A stretch of DNA of 64,000 nt from Shewanella dokdonensis. Its GTDB lineage: Bacteria > Pseudomonadota > Gammaproteobacteria > Enterobacterales > Shewanellaceae. Shown piece by piece: positions 28,961 through 37,789 of the stretch. Numbering within the stretch: position 1 is the stretch's first letter; each line of letters starts with the position of its first letter. A model generated the notes under the pieces. That model was not told where the DNA came from and did no database searches. It was given only the letters and a program-made list of their open reading frames with translations. The stretch is taken from assembly GCF_018394335.1 (NCBI RefSeq), contig NZ_CP074572.1, positions 3,348,001 to 3,412,000 on the forward strand, given 5' to 3'. The translations under genes were made by a program, and so were the position numbers.

Positions 28961-29003
28961 AAAAAAAGCTGACAGCAAACGATAACGCGTTTCAACTGTC
29001 AGC
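28961..29003 (-). terminator. Terminator of the ParA-RHH operon
   Basis: On the minus strand an 8-bp stem GCTGACAG/CTGTCAGC, with an inner AAACG/CGTTT pairing, is followed by T7, about 42 bases after the stop of the small gene. Confidence 0.88.
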
Positions 29004-29044
29004 AAATGGGTAGGAGTTAGTATGAACTTAGGAAAACAAGGGAG

Positions 29045-29449
29045 TTAATCAACCATAAACTGTTGATACAGTAACTTACGCTGTTGCGCACTAAGGCTGT
29101 CGAAGTAACTTGTCAAAAACCTTAACATGCGGGATTTAGATACGTTCGCTTCTGTGGACAATTGTGCCAGTTGCTCAATTATCGGCTCACCTAGAGTAAA
29201 GGTTGCCCGTTTCAATGGACATTGTGGCGGATAAACCAGTCGTCCATTGTTTGACTCTGCAACATGGCGGTGCAAAGTAATGATATTGCTTTTATCAGCA
29301 ATAACATGATGTTGCTCGGTACGGCGCTCTTTGCCGAGCGCATAGAAAATGGCATCCTCGATAAATTCATCAATGGAAGGACACAAGTCTTGTCGGTTAC
29401 GATGTGGCTCACATGGCGTAGCGTTTTTCTTCAGATCTGCTAGACCCAT
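29045..29449 (-). CDS. Small protein partner of ParA, probable ribbon-helix-helix DNA-binding protein
   Basis: The 134-residue protein overlaps parA by 41 bases and is the second gene of the unit. Residues about 80-115 (RATFTLGEPIIEQLAQLS then ANVSKSRMLRFLTSYF) look like a beta-strand plus two helices of a ribbon-helix-helix fold. Such proteins act as centromere-binding partners of ParA-type ATPases. The first ~75 residues are polar and not recognised. The fold call is by eye. Confidence 0.55.
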   Translation of the reverse strand: MGLADLKKNATPCEPHRNRQDLCPSIDEFIEDAIFYALGKERRTEQHHVIADKSNIITLHRHVAESNNGRLVYPPQCPLKRATFTLGEPIIEQLAQLSTEANVSKSRMLRFLTSYFDSLSAQQRKLLYQQFMVD

Positions 29450-30152
29450 ACTGTGCCCCCATAGCGTTAACTTTTAGATTCATGAAGCGTTGCCGCAGCT
29501 CAGCTGCATTGCTGGCTTGTAACATTTCACATGCGATGCCACGGATTTCATCGGCGGCTTTACCTTGGGGCTCAATTTCCATGACAGAACGGCCTGATTC
29601 CTCGCTGTCATCATAGATATTACGGCTATAAGTGACATTGCTCAGCACCTTGATGTCATAGGTGCGGCAGACTTCTTTGGCTTCTTCAATACGGCTCGCC
29701 TGACTGGGAAGGTTAGGGCATTGGGTGATAACAAATGATGCCAGCATCTTCGGATTTATCATCATGCAAGTGGCAACCACATCATCCATATGGCTGACCG
29801 TTTTAAGGTCGCGGCGCTTTGGCCGTAGTGGCATCAATACGTGTGAAGCTACCGACATAGTTGCCCGTAAGGCAAGGTTGTCCTGGCCTCCACAGTCGAC
29901 GATGACAACATCATAGTGCTGCTCCAGACTGAGCAAATCGTTACGGATTTTGCCATACAGTTGCACACAATTGATGCCCGTCAGCTCTGGATGCTGATTA
30001 CGTGCTTGGATCCAGTCGGATGTGGTGCGCTGGGGATCACAGTCGACCATAATAACGGCGGCACCACAGTCTCTTGCCAAAAACACGGCGATATTCTGGG
30101 CGATACAACTCTTGCCGCTACCACCTTTTTCTCCGCCGACCAGTATGATCAT
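29409..30152 (-). CDS. ParA/MinD-family partition ATPase, orphan
   Basis: A 247-residue ATPase with the deviant Walker A motif KGGSGKS (residues about 9-15), switch region VDCDPQRTTSDW and Walker B VVIVDCGG. It is distinct from the housekeeping ParA, which is normally next to ParB near the origin. Here it is paired with a small probable RHH protein and a terminator, with no ParB. Such orphan ATPases position cargo (plasmids, islands, chemoreceptors). Its cargo is unknown. Confidence 0.85.
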   Translation of the reverse strand: MIILVGGEKGGSGKSCIAQNIAVFLARDCGAAVIMVDCDPQRTTSDWIQARNQHPELTGINCVQLYGKIRNDLLSLEQHYDVVIVDCGGQDNLALRATMSVASHVLMPLRPKRRDLKTVSHMDDVVATCMMINPKMLASFVITQCPNLPSQASRIEEAKEVCRTYDIKVLSNVTYSRNIYDDSEESGRSVMEIEPQGKAADEIRGIACEMLQASNAAELRQRFMNLKVNAMGAQYGSSRSEEKRYAM

Positions 30153-30607
30153 GATGTAATCCTCAGCTGTTTTTAACGGATGGCATCGTAAGATGCGTTA
30201 CCATTACAAGCTACCTAATTGGGTTGGTAAAATTAATGTTACAGGGAAAGTTTTTTCGGTCAAGTGTATGATTTATAGATAAAATAATGGTAATGCTGTT
30301 GTCATTATTTTGGCGACAACGGCCTTAGCGCCGTAAATATGACACGCGCCTCAAACTGCCGTGTTATCGTGATATAAATTTTTACAATCAAGTGGTTAGA
30401 TAGTTTGACAGTGTCATAAAGCTGTGTAGGGTGATGGGGCTTTGGCAAACGCACGCAAACGTCCGCTTTTATTACTTCAATATGAAATTAAAAATTATTT
30501 TTTAGTAATGAAATATTATAAATCTACTGTTAACTGATTGATGATAAAGATCAGTTGCGACAGTTAGGAAGCATTCCGCTGCGAACGGTACCGATTTAAG
30601 GGGGTTA
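30153..30607. other. Intergenic region between parA and the DUF3820 gene
   Basis: This 455-base gap separates divergent genes and must hold both promoters. It is AT-rich. A TTGACA lies at 30405-30410 without a good -10 at the right distance, and a 5-bp hairpin ACGGC/GCCGT lies at 30319-30334. I saw no gene or clear centromere-like iteron repeats. Confidence 0.4.
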
Positions 30608-30817
30608 ATGGAGCAACAACAGTTACTGGAGGCTATCAATCAGGTTATGCCATTTGGTAAGTATGCCGGAAGCAAGTTATTGGAGTTACCGGAGCCATAT
30701 TTAGTGTGGTTTCACCAGCGTGGGTTTCCACCGGGAAAACTAGGCCAACAGTTAGCATTAATCTACGAAGTAAAACTCAATGGGCTGGAAGCGATGCTAC
30801 GACCACTACTGAAATAG
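30608..30817 (+). CDS. DUF3820 family small protein
   Basis: A 69-residue protein with the DUF3820 signature: MPFGKYAGSKLLELPEPYLVW, then HQRGFPPGKLGQQLALIYE. GGGGG at 30600-30604 precedes ATG 30608. The family is widespread in gammaproteobacteria and is annotated in databases as a putative quorum-sensing-regulated virulence factor, without solid functional proof. It stands alone. Confidence 0.75.
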   Translation: MEQQQLLEAINQVMPFGKYAGSKLLELPEPYLVWFHQRGFPPGKLGQQLALIYEVKLNGLEAMLRPLLK

Positions 30818-30912
30818 CTGCACACGATAAAAGTGTGACCCCTATTAGTGATTTATGAAGTAAGCCATGCTTTAATGATAAGCAGTTTTATTGACAACAG
30901 GAATTGATTCAC

Positions 30913-31215
30913 ATGGTAAAACTGGCAAAAATTCTGGCGACTGCCGCAATGGTTCTGGGGATCTCTGTATCTGCATGGGCTGCGGGTAAAATGCATGAAG
31001 GTACTGTTCTGGATACAATGAACAGCGGCGGCTACACTTATGTCCAAGTGAAAGAAGGTGACAACACATTCTGGGCGGCCGGTCCACAAGTAAAAGTGGA
31101 TAAAGGCGATAAAGTGCAAGTGGATGAACAGATGTGGATGACTAACTTCACCAGTAAAACGCTGAAACGCACCTTCGACAAACTGATGTTTGTGGGCGAA
31201 ATTGCTAAGAAGTAA
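30913..31215 (+). CDS. Small periplasmic NrfJ-like protein
   Basis: The 100-residue protein has a signal peptide (AKILATAAMVLGISVSAWA). The mature part is a small beta-rich domain with HEGTVLDTMNSGGYTYVQV and NTFWAAGPQVKVDKGDKVQV, which resembles the OB-fold-like proteins labelled NrfJ-related in Shewanella. ATG 30913 with AGGA at 30899-30902 was preferred to a codon nine bases upstream. The role is unknown. A terminator follows. Confidence 0.65.
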   Translation: MVKLAKILATAAMVLGISVSAWAAGKMHEGTVLDTMNSGGYTYVQVKEGDNTFWAAGPQVKVDKGDKVQVDEQMWMTNFTSKTLKRTFDKLMFVGEIAKK

Positions 31216-31238
31216 TTAACTGCCTAAGAAATTCCAAC

Positions 31239-31280
31239 ACACCCGGCGATAACGTTTCCACAATTGTCGGGTGTTTTTTT
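31239..31280 (+). terminator. Terminator of the NrfJ-like gene
   Basis: A 7-bp stem ACACCCG/CGGGTGT with a long loop is followed by T7, about 23 bases after the stop. Confidence 0.85.
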
Positions 31281-31813
31281 ATCTGCAATCCATCACTTAG
31301 CCTGCCATTAATAGCGCCAAGCACTTAGGCGAGACAAGCGTTAGTTCAGACAACTGGATAACGCCATCGATACTGATGAAACAACTGCGAGCTGTACTAA
31401 AAATCAGCTATTCGTTTTAGGAAATCATGCAATAACATAATTTCATACTGCTGCTGATTGCACTAACCCCATGTCACAACAGACAATACTGCTGCGCCGC
31501 ATAATATCAAGGCACTAGATGATGTCAGTTGTATTTTTTGAACTGGGTCATCTTTTTTACCGGAAGAGTCCGGAGTATTCCTTTTCCCAAAGCTGCATTT
31601 TTCGAAAATGAACGCTTCCTACTTACTTAAGCGCGGTGCGCAAAGCGGCATTGACCCTGTTTGGTCAGACAAACGTTTTTTCGCTGCTCTGTATAGACGG
31701 ATTAAGCCGTAACTACCGACGGAATATTGATTCTGCCGTACGACTGCCGACAGAGCGTTTGCCTGATGTATGCAGGCAGATGCGAGGTTGTATCAGGACA
31801 TGCAGGAGTTCCT
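31281..31813 (+). other. Intergenic region upstream of the gluconate dehydrogenase-type operon
   Basis: There is no credible gene in this stretch; short frames in it lack signals and family matches. It contains a terminator-like hairpin at 31518-31558, and a 5-bp CCGGA/TCCGG hairpin at 31560-31573. A strong ribosome site AGGAG at 31804-31808 decides the start of the next gene. Confidence 0.4.
31518..31558 (+). terminator. Terminator-like hairpin with no gene before it
   Basis: Stem GATGA/TCATC and, inside it, CAGTT/AACTG, followed by T6. No protein gene lies between the previous terminator and this one. It may end a small RNA or act as an attenuator. Confidence 0.45.
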
Positions 31814-32518
31814 ATGGATTCAAATCATACCGATGATTCCCGTCGCCGTTTTATGAAAGGCGCGATGTGGGTTATCTCCGCTTCAGCCCTTGGCAGCGGC
31901 GTAATGCTGTCAGCAAACGCCAGCACAGCACCCGAACTGTCGCAATATAAACCCGTTTTTTTCAACGACGCCGAGTGGCATTTTGTGTTGGCTGCTTGTG
32001 ACCGGTTGATCCCCGCCGACGATAACGGCCCTGGGGCATTACAGGCAAATGTTCCGCTCTTTATCGATCGGCAGTTACAAGGCGATTTCGGCCAGGCGAA
32101 AGACTGGTATATGAAGGGGCCATTTCTGGAAGCCCCGGCTGAACTGGGATACCAATCACCACTAACCCCTGCGCAAACCTACCAGAAAGGCATTGCCGCA
32201 ACGGATACCTACTGCCAGAAAACATTCGGCAAAGTCTTTGCTGATCTGTCGGCTGAACAACAGGATGCACTGTTAACGCAACTGCAATCAGGACAGGTAA
32301 CGCTGACAGAGGTAAGTGCAAAACAGTTCTTTGATTTTCTGTTGCAGAACACCAAAGAAGGCTATTTCGCTGATCCTATTCATGGCGGCAATAAAAATAT
32401 GGCCGCATGGAAAATGATCGGTTTCCCTGGCGCCCGCGCATCCTACCTGGAATGGGTGGATTTGCACAATGTCCCTTATCCAATGGGGCCTGTCAGTATC
32501 AATGGCGATAGGGGGTAA
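31814..32518 (+). CDS. Gluconate 2-dehydrogenase-type subunit 3 (gamma), Tat-exported
   Basis: The small subunit of a membrane-bound, flavin/cytochrome sugar-acid dehydrogenase. The N terminus DDSRRRFMKGAMW followed by a hydrophobic run is a Tat signal, which probably carries the flavoprotein with it. The 234 residues show the subunit pattern: ACDRLIPADDNGPGA near residue 60 and IHGGNKNMAAWKMIGFPG near 200. ATG 31814 is set by AGGAG upstream. It is three bases before the flavoprotein gene. Confidence 0.88.
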   Translation: MDSNHTDDSRRRFMKGAMWVISASALGSGVMLSANASTAPELSQYKPVFFNDAEWHFVLAACDRLIPADDNGPGALQANVPLFIDRQLQGDFGQAKDWYMKGPFLEAPAELGYQSPLTPAQTYQKGIAATDTYCQKTFGKVFADLSAEQQDALLTQLQSGQVTLTEVSAKQFFDFLLQNTKEGYFADPIHGGNKNMAAWKMIGFPGARASYLEWVDLHNVPYPMGPVSINGDRG

Positions 32519-32520
32519 TC

Positions 32521-34293
32521 ATGTCTCGGCAAGAACAACCAGTAGATGTAGTGTTAGTAGGGTTGGGCTGGACCAACGCCATTATGGGCATGGAATTGGC
32601 TCAAGAAGGTTTGAATGTGCTGGCGCTTGAACGCGGTGAAGATCGCGATACCGTACCCGATTTCGCCTACCCGAAAATGGCGGATGAGTTAACTTACGGG
32701 GTTCGTTACAAACTGATGGTGAAACCCGCCAAAAGTACCATTACGGTGCGCCATAGTTTGGCAGAAACCGCCGTTCCCTATCGGCATTTAGGCTCTTTTC
32801 TGCCTGGCGATGGCGTTGGTGGTGCGGGCACGCACTGGAACGGTCATACCTGGCGCCCAATGCCAGAAGAACTGCGTTTGCGTAGCTATGTTGAACAAAC
32901 CTTTGGTAAAAATATTATTCCGAAGGACATGACTATTCAGGATTATGGTGTCAGCTATGAAGAGCTGGAGCCTCACTTTGATTTCTTTGACAAAGTGCTA
33001 GGGGTTTCTGGTAAAGCCGGCAATATCAATGGCAAAATCCAGGAAGGCGGTAATCCGTTTGAAGGTCCGCGGAGCCATGAATATCCGTTGCCGCCACTGA
33101 AACGTACGCTAAACGATACCATGTTTTCTGACGCCGCTAAGGCGCAAGGACTGCATCCTTTCCCGTTGCCATCATCCAACGCGTCAGAAGCTTATACCAA
33201 TCCTTACGGAATGCAGTTAGGCCCTTGTAACTTCTGTGGTTTCTGTGAAAGATATGGTTGTATTAACTACTCTAAAGCCTCCCCGCAAACCGCTATTCTG
33301 GGAGCGTTGAAGCAACATAAGAACTTCGCCTACCGAACCGGATGTGAAGTCATCAAAGTCAATCTGAGTGATGATAAAAAGACTGCCACCGGGGTGACTT
33401 ATATCGATGCTAAGGGCGAAGAAGTTTTTCAACCTGCCAAATTAGTCGTTGTTGGCACATTTGCTTATAACAACGTTCGTTTACTGTTGTTATCTGGCAT
33501 CGGCCAGCCTTACGATCCGCTCTCCAACACTGGTACCGTGGGGCGCAACTACGCCTATCAGATGATGGGTGGCGCTACTTTATTCTTTAAAGATAAGCAG
33601 TTTAACCCTTTCATCGGCGCTGGCAGTAATGCGACCACCGTTGATGACTTCGCCATCAACCAGATTGATTTTGCTAAAGAAGGCTTTATTGGTGGCTCCT
33701 ATTTGTTAGCGGCTCAAACCAATGGTCAGCCTATTCACAGCCTGCCGTTACCTCCAGGAACGCCAACTTGGGGCGCTGACTGGAAAAAAGCGGCGAAAGA
33801 TTATTATGGTCATGCCATGAGCATCAGTTCTCATGGCTCCAATATGTCTTACCGCGATTGTTATTTGAGTTTGGATCCTAACTACAAAGATGATCATGGT
33901 TTGCCGTTGCTGCGTTTAACCTTTGACTGGAAAGAAAATGATCTGCGCATGACCCAGTTTATGAAACAGAAAGTGGCTGCGTTAGCGAAGGGACTGAATC
34001 CAGATTTTCTGAAGGTGTCATTTAAAGATATCGGGACTCACTACGATGTGCGTCCATATCAGACCACTCATAATGTAGGCGGTGCGATTATGGGCACTGA
34101 TCCTAAGACCAGTGTGCTCAATCGTTATCAGCAAAGCTGGGACGTCCATAACGTCTTTGTTTTGGGTTCAAGCTCATTCCCGCAGAACCTACAGTACAAC
34201 CCCACCATGTTAGTTGGTGCCTTGGCATACTGGTCAGCTAAAGCGATCCGTGAGCAGTATCTGAAACACCCAGGTCCATTGGTGCAAGCATAA
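32521..34293 (+). CDS. GMC-family flavoprotein subunit of a gluconate 2-dehydrogenase-type enzyme
   Basis: The catalytic subunit oxidises a sugar acid or polyol on a bound FAD and passes electrons to the cytochrome subunit. The 590 residues show an N-terminal FAD-binding strand-loop (VVLVGLGWTNAIMGMEL), a cysteine-rich segment (CNFCGFCERYGC) that may hold an iron-sulfur cluster as in related enzymes, and the GMC C-terminal region (HNVGGAIMG, PTMLVGALAYW). It has no signal of its own, as expected if exported with the gamma subunit. The substrate is not proven: gluconate, 2-ketogluconate, sorbitol or fructose are all possible. Confidence 0.9.
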   Translation: MSRQEQPVDVVLVGLGWTNAIMGMELAQEGLNVLALERGEDRDTVPDFAYPKMADELTYGVRYKLMVKPAKSTITVRHSLAETAVPYRHLGSFLPGDGVGGAGTHWNGHTWRPMPEELRLRSYVEQTFGKNIIPKDMTIQDYGVSYEELEPHFDFFDKVLGVSGKAGNINGKIQEGGNPFEGPRSHEYPLPPLKRTLNDTMFSDAAKAQGLHPFPLPSSNASEAYTNPYGMQLGPCNFCGFCERYGCINYSKASPQTAILGALKQHKNFAYRTGCEVIKVNLSDDKKTATGVTYIDAKGEEVFQPAKLVVVGTFAYNNVRLLLLSGIGQPYDPLSNTGTVGRNYAYQMMGGATLFFKDKQFNPFIGAGSNATTVDDFAINQIDFAKEGFIGGSYLLAAQTNGQPIHSLPLPPGTPTWGADWKKAAKDYYGHAMSISSHGSNMSYRDCYLSLDPNYKDDHGLPLLRLTFDWKENDLRMTQFMKQKVAALAKGLNPDFLKVSFKDIGTHYDVRPYQTTHNVGGAIMGTDPKTSVLNRYQQSWDVHNVFVLGSSSFPQNLQYNPTMLVGALAYWSAKAIREQYLKHPGPLVQA

Positions 34294-34303
34294 GGAGCCA
34301 CAG

Positions 34304-35593
34304 ATGAAACGCAATCTGATAATGATGCTGTTGCCGTTGGCCCTGTTGGCGACAACTGAAGCAGATGCTTTTGATAAAGCAACTATCAATCAAGGTGAAT
34401 ATCTCGCCCGTGCCGGCGACTGTATTGCCTGTCACTCGATCCCCGGCGGTGCGCCGTTCGCGGGCGGTCTGGCCATTGACAGTCCATTTGGCAAAATCTA
34501 TTCCACCAATATTACTCCGAGTAAGACTGCGGGAATTGGCAACTATACGCTGGCGCAATTTGATGCGGCGTTGAGACATGGTGAACGTGCGGATGGCAGC
34601 AACTTGTATCCGGCGATGCCGTATCCCGATTACGCCATGTTGACCGCAGATGACGTTAAAGCCCTTTATGCCTATTTTATGGAAGGCGTGGCCGCCGTTG
34701 ATCAAAAAGCCCCGGCAACCGCATTAAGTTTTCCATTTAATCAGCGCTGGGGGATCAGTTTTTGGAACTGGATGTTTGCTAACAATAAAGCCTACCAACC
34801 ACAAGCCTCTAAGTCCGATGACTTCAATCGTGGCGCCTATCTGGTACAAGGTTTAGGTCACTGTGGTAGTTGCCATAGCCCTCGCGGTGTAGCCTTCCAG
34901 GAAAAAAGCTATGATGAGTCTGATGCTAGTTTCCTCAGTGGCGGTAAAGTGGGGATTTGGCAAGCGCCTAGCTTGAGAGGCGGTGATAAGGGCGCTTTAG
35001 CAAGTTGGAGTAAAGCCGAACTGATTGATTATCTTGCCAATGGCCGTAATGACACCACCGCTGTTGCTGGTGAAATGACCTCAGTGATTGCCCATAGCTT
35101 GAGTTATTTAAGTCAGGCTGACTTAGCAGCTATTGCGGACTATCTGAAATCTCTGCCAGGAGATGGTAAGGCGCTGCCAATGACCGCGGCGGCGACCAAG
35201 AAAACCAGCGATGCACTCAACAGCGCTAAAGTGGGCATTAACTCTGGGGCGCGGTTGTATCTCGACAGTTGTGGTGCCTGCCATTTTACCCAAGGACAGG
35301 GAGCTGCACGGGTATTTCCGAAATTGGATGGCAATGCACTGGTTAATGATGAAGACCCCAGTGGTTTAATTCATGTGGTGTTAGCCGGGGCGCGTTTACC
35401 TTCGACCAAAGGTGCTCCAGAAGCGTTGGCAATGCCTGCTTTTGGTTGGCGGCTGAATGATGATGAAGTGGCGCAGTTACTGACGTTTGTACGCCATGCC
35501 TGGAATAATCAGGCACCAGCCGTGACCGCGGAAGAGGTTGCCAAAGTACGGCAAACTATTCCTCAATCGGTTATGAATGCTACTCGTCCATAA
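34304..35593 (+). CDS. Triheme cytochrome c subunit of the gluconate 2-dehydrogenase-type enzyme
   Basis: This subunit takes electrons from the flavoprotein to quinone at the periplasmic face. The 429-residue protein has a signal peptide (MKRNLIMMLLPLALLATTEA) and three CxxCH heme sites: CIACH, CGSCH and CGACH, each heading a cytochrome c domain. This matches the triheme subunit of gluconate and alcohol dehydrogenases. It lies 10 bases after the flavoprotein, with AGGAG before the ATG, and a terminator follows. Confidence 0.92.
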   Translation: MKRNLIMMLLPLALLATTEADAFDKATINQGEYLARAGDCIACHSIPGGAPFAGGLAIDSPFGKIYSTNITPSKTAGIGNYTLAQFDAALRHGERADGSNLYPAMPYPDYAMLTADDVKALYAYFMEGVAAVDQKAPATALSFPFNQRWGISFWNWMFANNKAYQPQASKSDDFNRGAYLVQGLGHCGSCHSPRGVAFQEKSYDESDASFLSGGKVGIWQAPSLRGGDKGALASWSKAELIDYLANGRNDTTAVAGEMTSVIAHSLSYLSQADLAAIADYLKSLPGDGKALPMTAAATKKTSDALNSAKVGINSGARLYLDSCGACHFTQGQGAARVFPKLDGNALVNDEDPSGLIHVVLAGARLPSTKGAPEALAMPAFGWRLNDDEVAQLLTFVRHAWNNQAPAVTAEEVAKVRQTIPQSVMNATRP

Positions 35594-35610
35594 AAAGACC
35601 CTCCGTTAGA

Positions 35611-35636
35611 AAGCCACCTAAATGGTGGCTTTTTTA
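35611..35636 (+). terminator. Terminator of the dehydrogenase operon
   Basis: An 8-bp stem AAGCCACC/GGTGGCTT with a TAAAT loop is followed by a T-run, 18 bases after the stop. Confidence 0.9.
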
Positions 35637-35736
35637 TGGCCGCAGTGCATTCCGATGCTGCTGAAAACCGCTTGCGTTTATGGGGTGTAGCAGCAAGAAT
35701 CAACGCGTTTACTACCTTTATTGAGGTTTGCGCTGG

Positions 35737-36261
35737 ATGGCGACAACCCTGATCCTCTATTCTCATGCGCAACATCGGCATTTAGCCGCAGAAGTCTCGC
35801 AAGTCTATCATCAGGCCGTACAAGCTCTCGCTGGGGGCTTTTATTCCGCTGCCCAGTGTCATGCCTGGTCGCGCGCACCTCGTTCAGATAAATATTGGCA
35901 GTTGCGTTTGCGCCATAGTACCGCTTGGTTGGCGCTGGATAGTAATGGTCATTGTGTTGGCTTTGTGCAGGCTGAACGCCAATATGGCGAAGCGGGTTAT
36001 ATCAGCTGTTTGTATGTGCTACCGAGCTGGCAGCGCCGAGGTATTGCCGCGCAGTTGATTGCGACGATGAAATGTTGGGCGCAACAACAGGCATTACCAA
36101 GACTCAGTACCCACGCCTCAATGCAATCAAAGTCAGTGTTTGAGCGGCAAGGATTTCGCAGTCACCATCGTTGTTATCAGGAAAAATCCGGGCAGCAACT
36201 CACCAGCTTTCTAATGTACTGCCCAATAACTGCAAGTAACATAAGTGTGCCTGAGCTGTAA
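35737..36261 (+). CDS. GNAT-family acetyltransferase
   Basis: A 174-residue N-acetyltransferase. The acetyl-CoA-binding motif A is present as YVLPSWQRRGIAAQLI (Q/RxxGxA type), preceded by the beta-strand GYISCLYV. The C-terminal ASMQSKSVFERQGFR is the usual motif B. ATG 35737 is preferred to a TTG nine bases upstream because TGAGG lies ten bases before it. The substrate is unknown. Confidence 0.85.
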   Translation: MATTLILYSHAQHRHLAAEVSQVYHQAVQALAGGFYSAAQCHAWSRAPRSDKYWQLRLRHSTAWLALDSNGHCVGFVQAERQYGEAGYISCLYVLPSWQRRGIAAQLIATMKCWAQQQALPRLSTHASMQSKSVFERQGFRSHHRCYQEKSGQQLTSFLMYCPITASNISVPEL

Positions 36262-36402
36262 GACCTCACCATTGTGTCGTCAGGCACTGGACATTTTGGT
36301 GCTCACTGATATTTGCCACTTGCCCCGTGTTTGGGCTTCATGATGATGGACGCTGTGGACCAAAGATGCCGTGCTAACCCGTCTAACACGTGTGCACAAT
36401 GC

Positions 36403-36432
36403 AAAAAAATCCCCCGCATTTAACGGGGGATT
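36403..36432 (-). terminator. Terminator of the doxX-pirin unit
   Basis: On the minus strand a 9-bp stem AATCCCCCG/CGGGGGATT is followed by a T-run, about 60 bases after the pirin stop. Confidence 0.9.
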
Positions 36433-36494
36433 GATATCGAAGTAACAATGCCATAGCTGTTTTTCATCGTTACCGCTATGGCGCTGTTATTGGC

Positions 36495-37184
36495 TTACGG
36501 CAGGTCGAATACCAGCGCTTCAACGTTATCGCTAGCCTGTAGTGACAGCAATTGTTCATCAGTGACACTGACGCCATCGCCTTCGTTGAGCTGGGTGCCA
36601 TTCAGCGTGAGCTCGCCTTTTATCAGTTGCAGGTACAGTGTCCGGCCGCTGGTCAGTGGCAATGTCAGCTGTTCGGCATCTGCCAGTTGTAGACGATATA
36701 CGGTGGCATCCTGTTTTATCTGCAGTGTGCCGTCTCTACCATCCGGGGTAACCACAGCGGTGAGCGCTTCAGTCTGTTCAAAGGCTTTCTGCTGATATTC
36801 TGGTTGGCCGCCGGTGGTTGCCGGCTGGATCCAGATCTGCAGGAAGTGCAGTGGCTCAGTTGCTGAAGGGTTGTACTCACTGTGATAAATACCACTGCCA
36901 GCAGACATCAACTGAAATTCTCCTGCGGGCAGATCTTTCACATGGCCGTAGCTGTCCTTGTGGGCAATAGTGCCAGAGATAACATAACTGATGATCTCCA
37001 TATCCCGGTGCCCGTGAGTCGCAAATCCTTGTCCAGGTATTACTCTGTCATCGTTAATCACTCGTAGGGCGGAAACACCCATATAACGAGGGTCGTAGTA
37101 ATTGCCAAATGAGAAGGTGTGGCGGCTCTGGAGCCAGCCAAAATTGGCTTGGCCACGTTCAGATGCTTTTCTTACGTTGATCAT
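36495..37184 (-). CDS. Pirin-family bicupin protein (YhhW type)
   Basis: Pirins are two-cupin metal proteins; bacterial members such as YhhW show quercetin 2,3-dioxygenase activity in vitro. The 229-residue protein has the metal ligands in THGHRDMEIISYV and SGIYHSEYN (two His, then His and Glu). ATG 37184 was chosen by the conserved start MINVRKASERG and GGAGGA upstream. It follows doxX with a 16-base gap and probably shares its promoter. The in vivo role is unknown. Confidence 0.88.
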   Translation of the reverse strand: MINVRKASERGQANFGWLQSRHTFSFGNYYDPRYMGVSALRVINDDRVIPGQGFATHGHRDMEIISYVISGTIAHKDSYGHVKDLPAGEFQLMSAGSGIYHSEYNPSATEPLHFLQIWIQPATTGGQPEYQQKAFEQTEALTAVVTPDGRDGTLQIKQDATVYRLQLADAEQLTLPLTSGRTLYLQLIKGELTLNGTQLNEGDGVSVTDEQLLSLQASDNVEALVFDLP

Positions 37185-37200
37185 CAGGGGTTCCTCCAAG

Positions 37201-37641
37201 TTAAACTTTACGAGCGATAATATTGTCCAGCGACACTTTACCGGCACCAGATATCACTAGTGAGATGGCGATAGCGGCCAGTGTCAGCGCGTATTCGTAA
37301 CCGTTATTAGCCATGAACAGCCCGTTGTGTATATGTACGGTAAACAGCGCTACCAACATAGTGAATGCAACTACTGCGGCTGCCGGACGTAATAACAGAC
37401 CCAATAACAGAAACAGACCACCAAAGAATTCGCCTGAGCCGGCCAGCAATGCCATCAGGTATCCTGGGGTCAGTCCAATGGATGCCATCCATTGACCAGT
37501 TCCTTCCAACCCATAACCACCAAACATGCCAAACAATTTTTGACTACCATGAGCCATCAGTGTCAGGCCAACTGGAACACGCATAATCAGTGGGGCGTAA
37601 CCAGCATTGTTGTTAACGAGCTTTGCGATAAGTTTTCTCAT
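37201..37641 (-). CDS. DoxX-family membrane protein
   Basis: A 146-residue protein with four membrane segments and the DoxX pattern (MRVPVGLTLMAHGSQKLFGMFGG, SGEFFGGLFLLLGLLLRP). The ribosome site is GAGGAAAG. DoxX proteins form redox-related membrane complexes in some bacteria. It heads the doxX-pirin unit opposite a LysR gene, so it is probably the LysR target. Confidence 0.87.
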   Translation of the reverse strand: MRKLIAKLVNNNAGYAPLIMRVPVGLTLMAHGSQKLFGMFGGYGLEGTGQWMASIGLTPGYLMALLAGSGEFFGGLFLLLGLLLRPAAAVVAFTMLVALFTVHIHNGLFMANNGYEYALTLAAIAISLVISGAGKVSLDNIIARKV

Positions 37642-37749
37642 GATGCTTTCCTCAGTAAATTTGAATCCTGTTTACGTCAGGATTTGGGGAGTTCCCCGTC
37701 GTTGAAAGCAAGTTTAGTCAGCGCGATGACACTTGAAAATCGGAACATT

Positions 37750-37766
37750 TTGAAGTTAAATTTCAA
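37750..37766. promoter_or_regulatory. Probable LysR operator between doxX and the LysR gene
   Basis: TTGAA-N7-TTCAA is an inverted repeat of the T-N11-A type typical of LysR sites, 24 bases before the LysR start and 108 before doxX. Confidence 0.5.
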
Positions 37767-37789
37767 AAAATTTGAATATGGGAAATTTT

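Noticed and set aside
31636..31836. Short plus-strand frame before the dehydrogenase operon
   Set aside because: It overlaps the start of the gamma subunit in another frame and lacks a ribosome site or family match.
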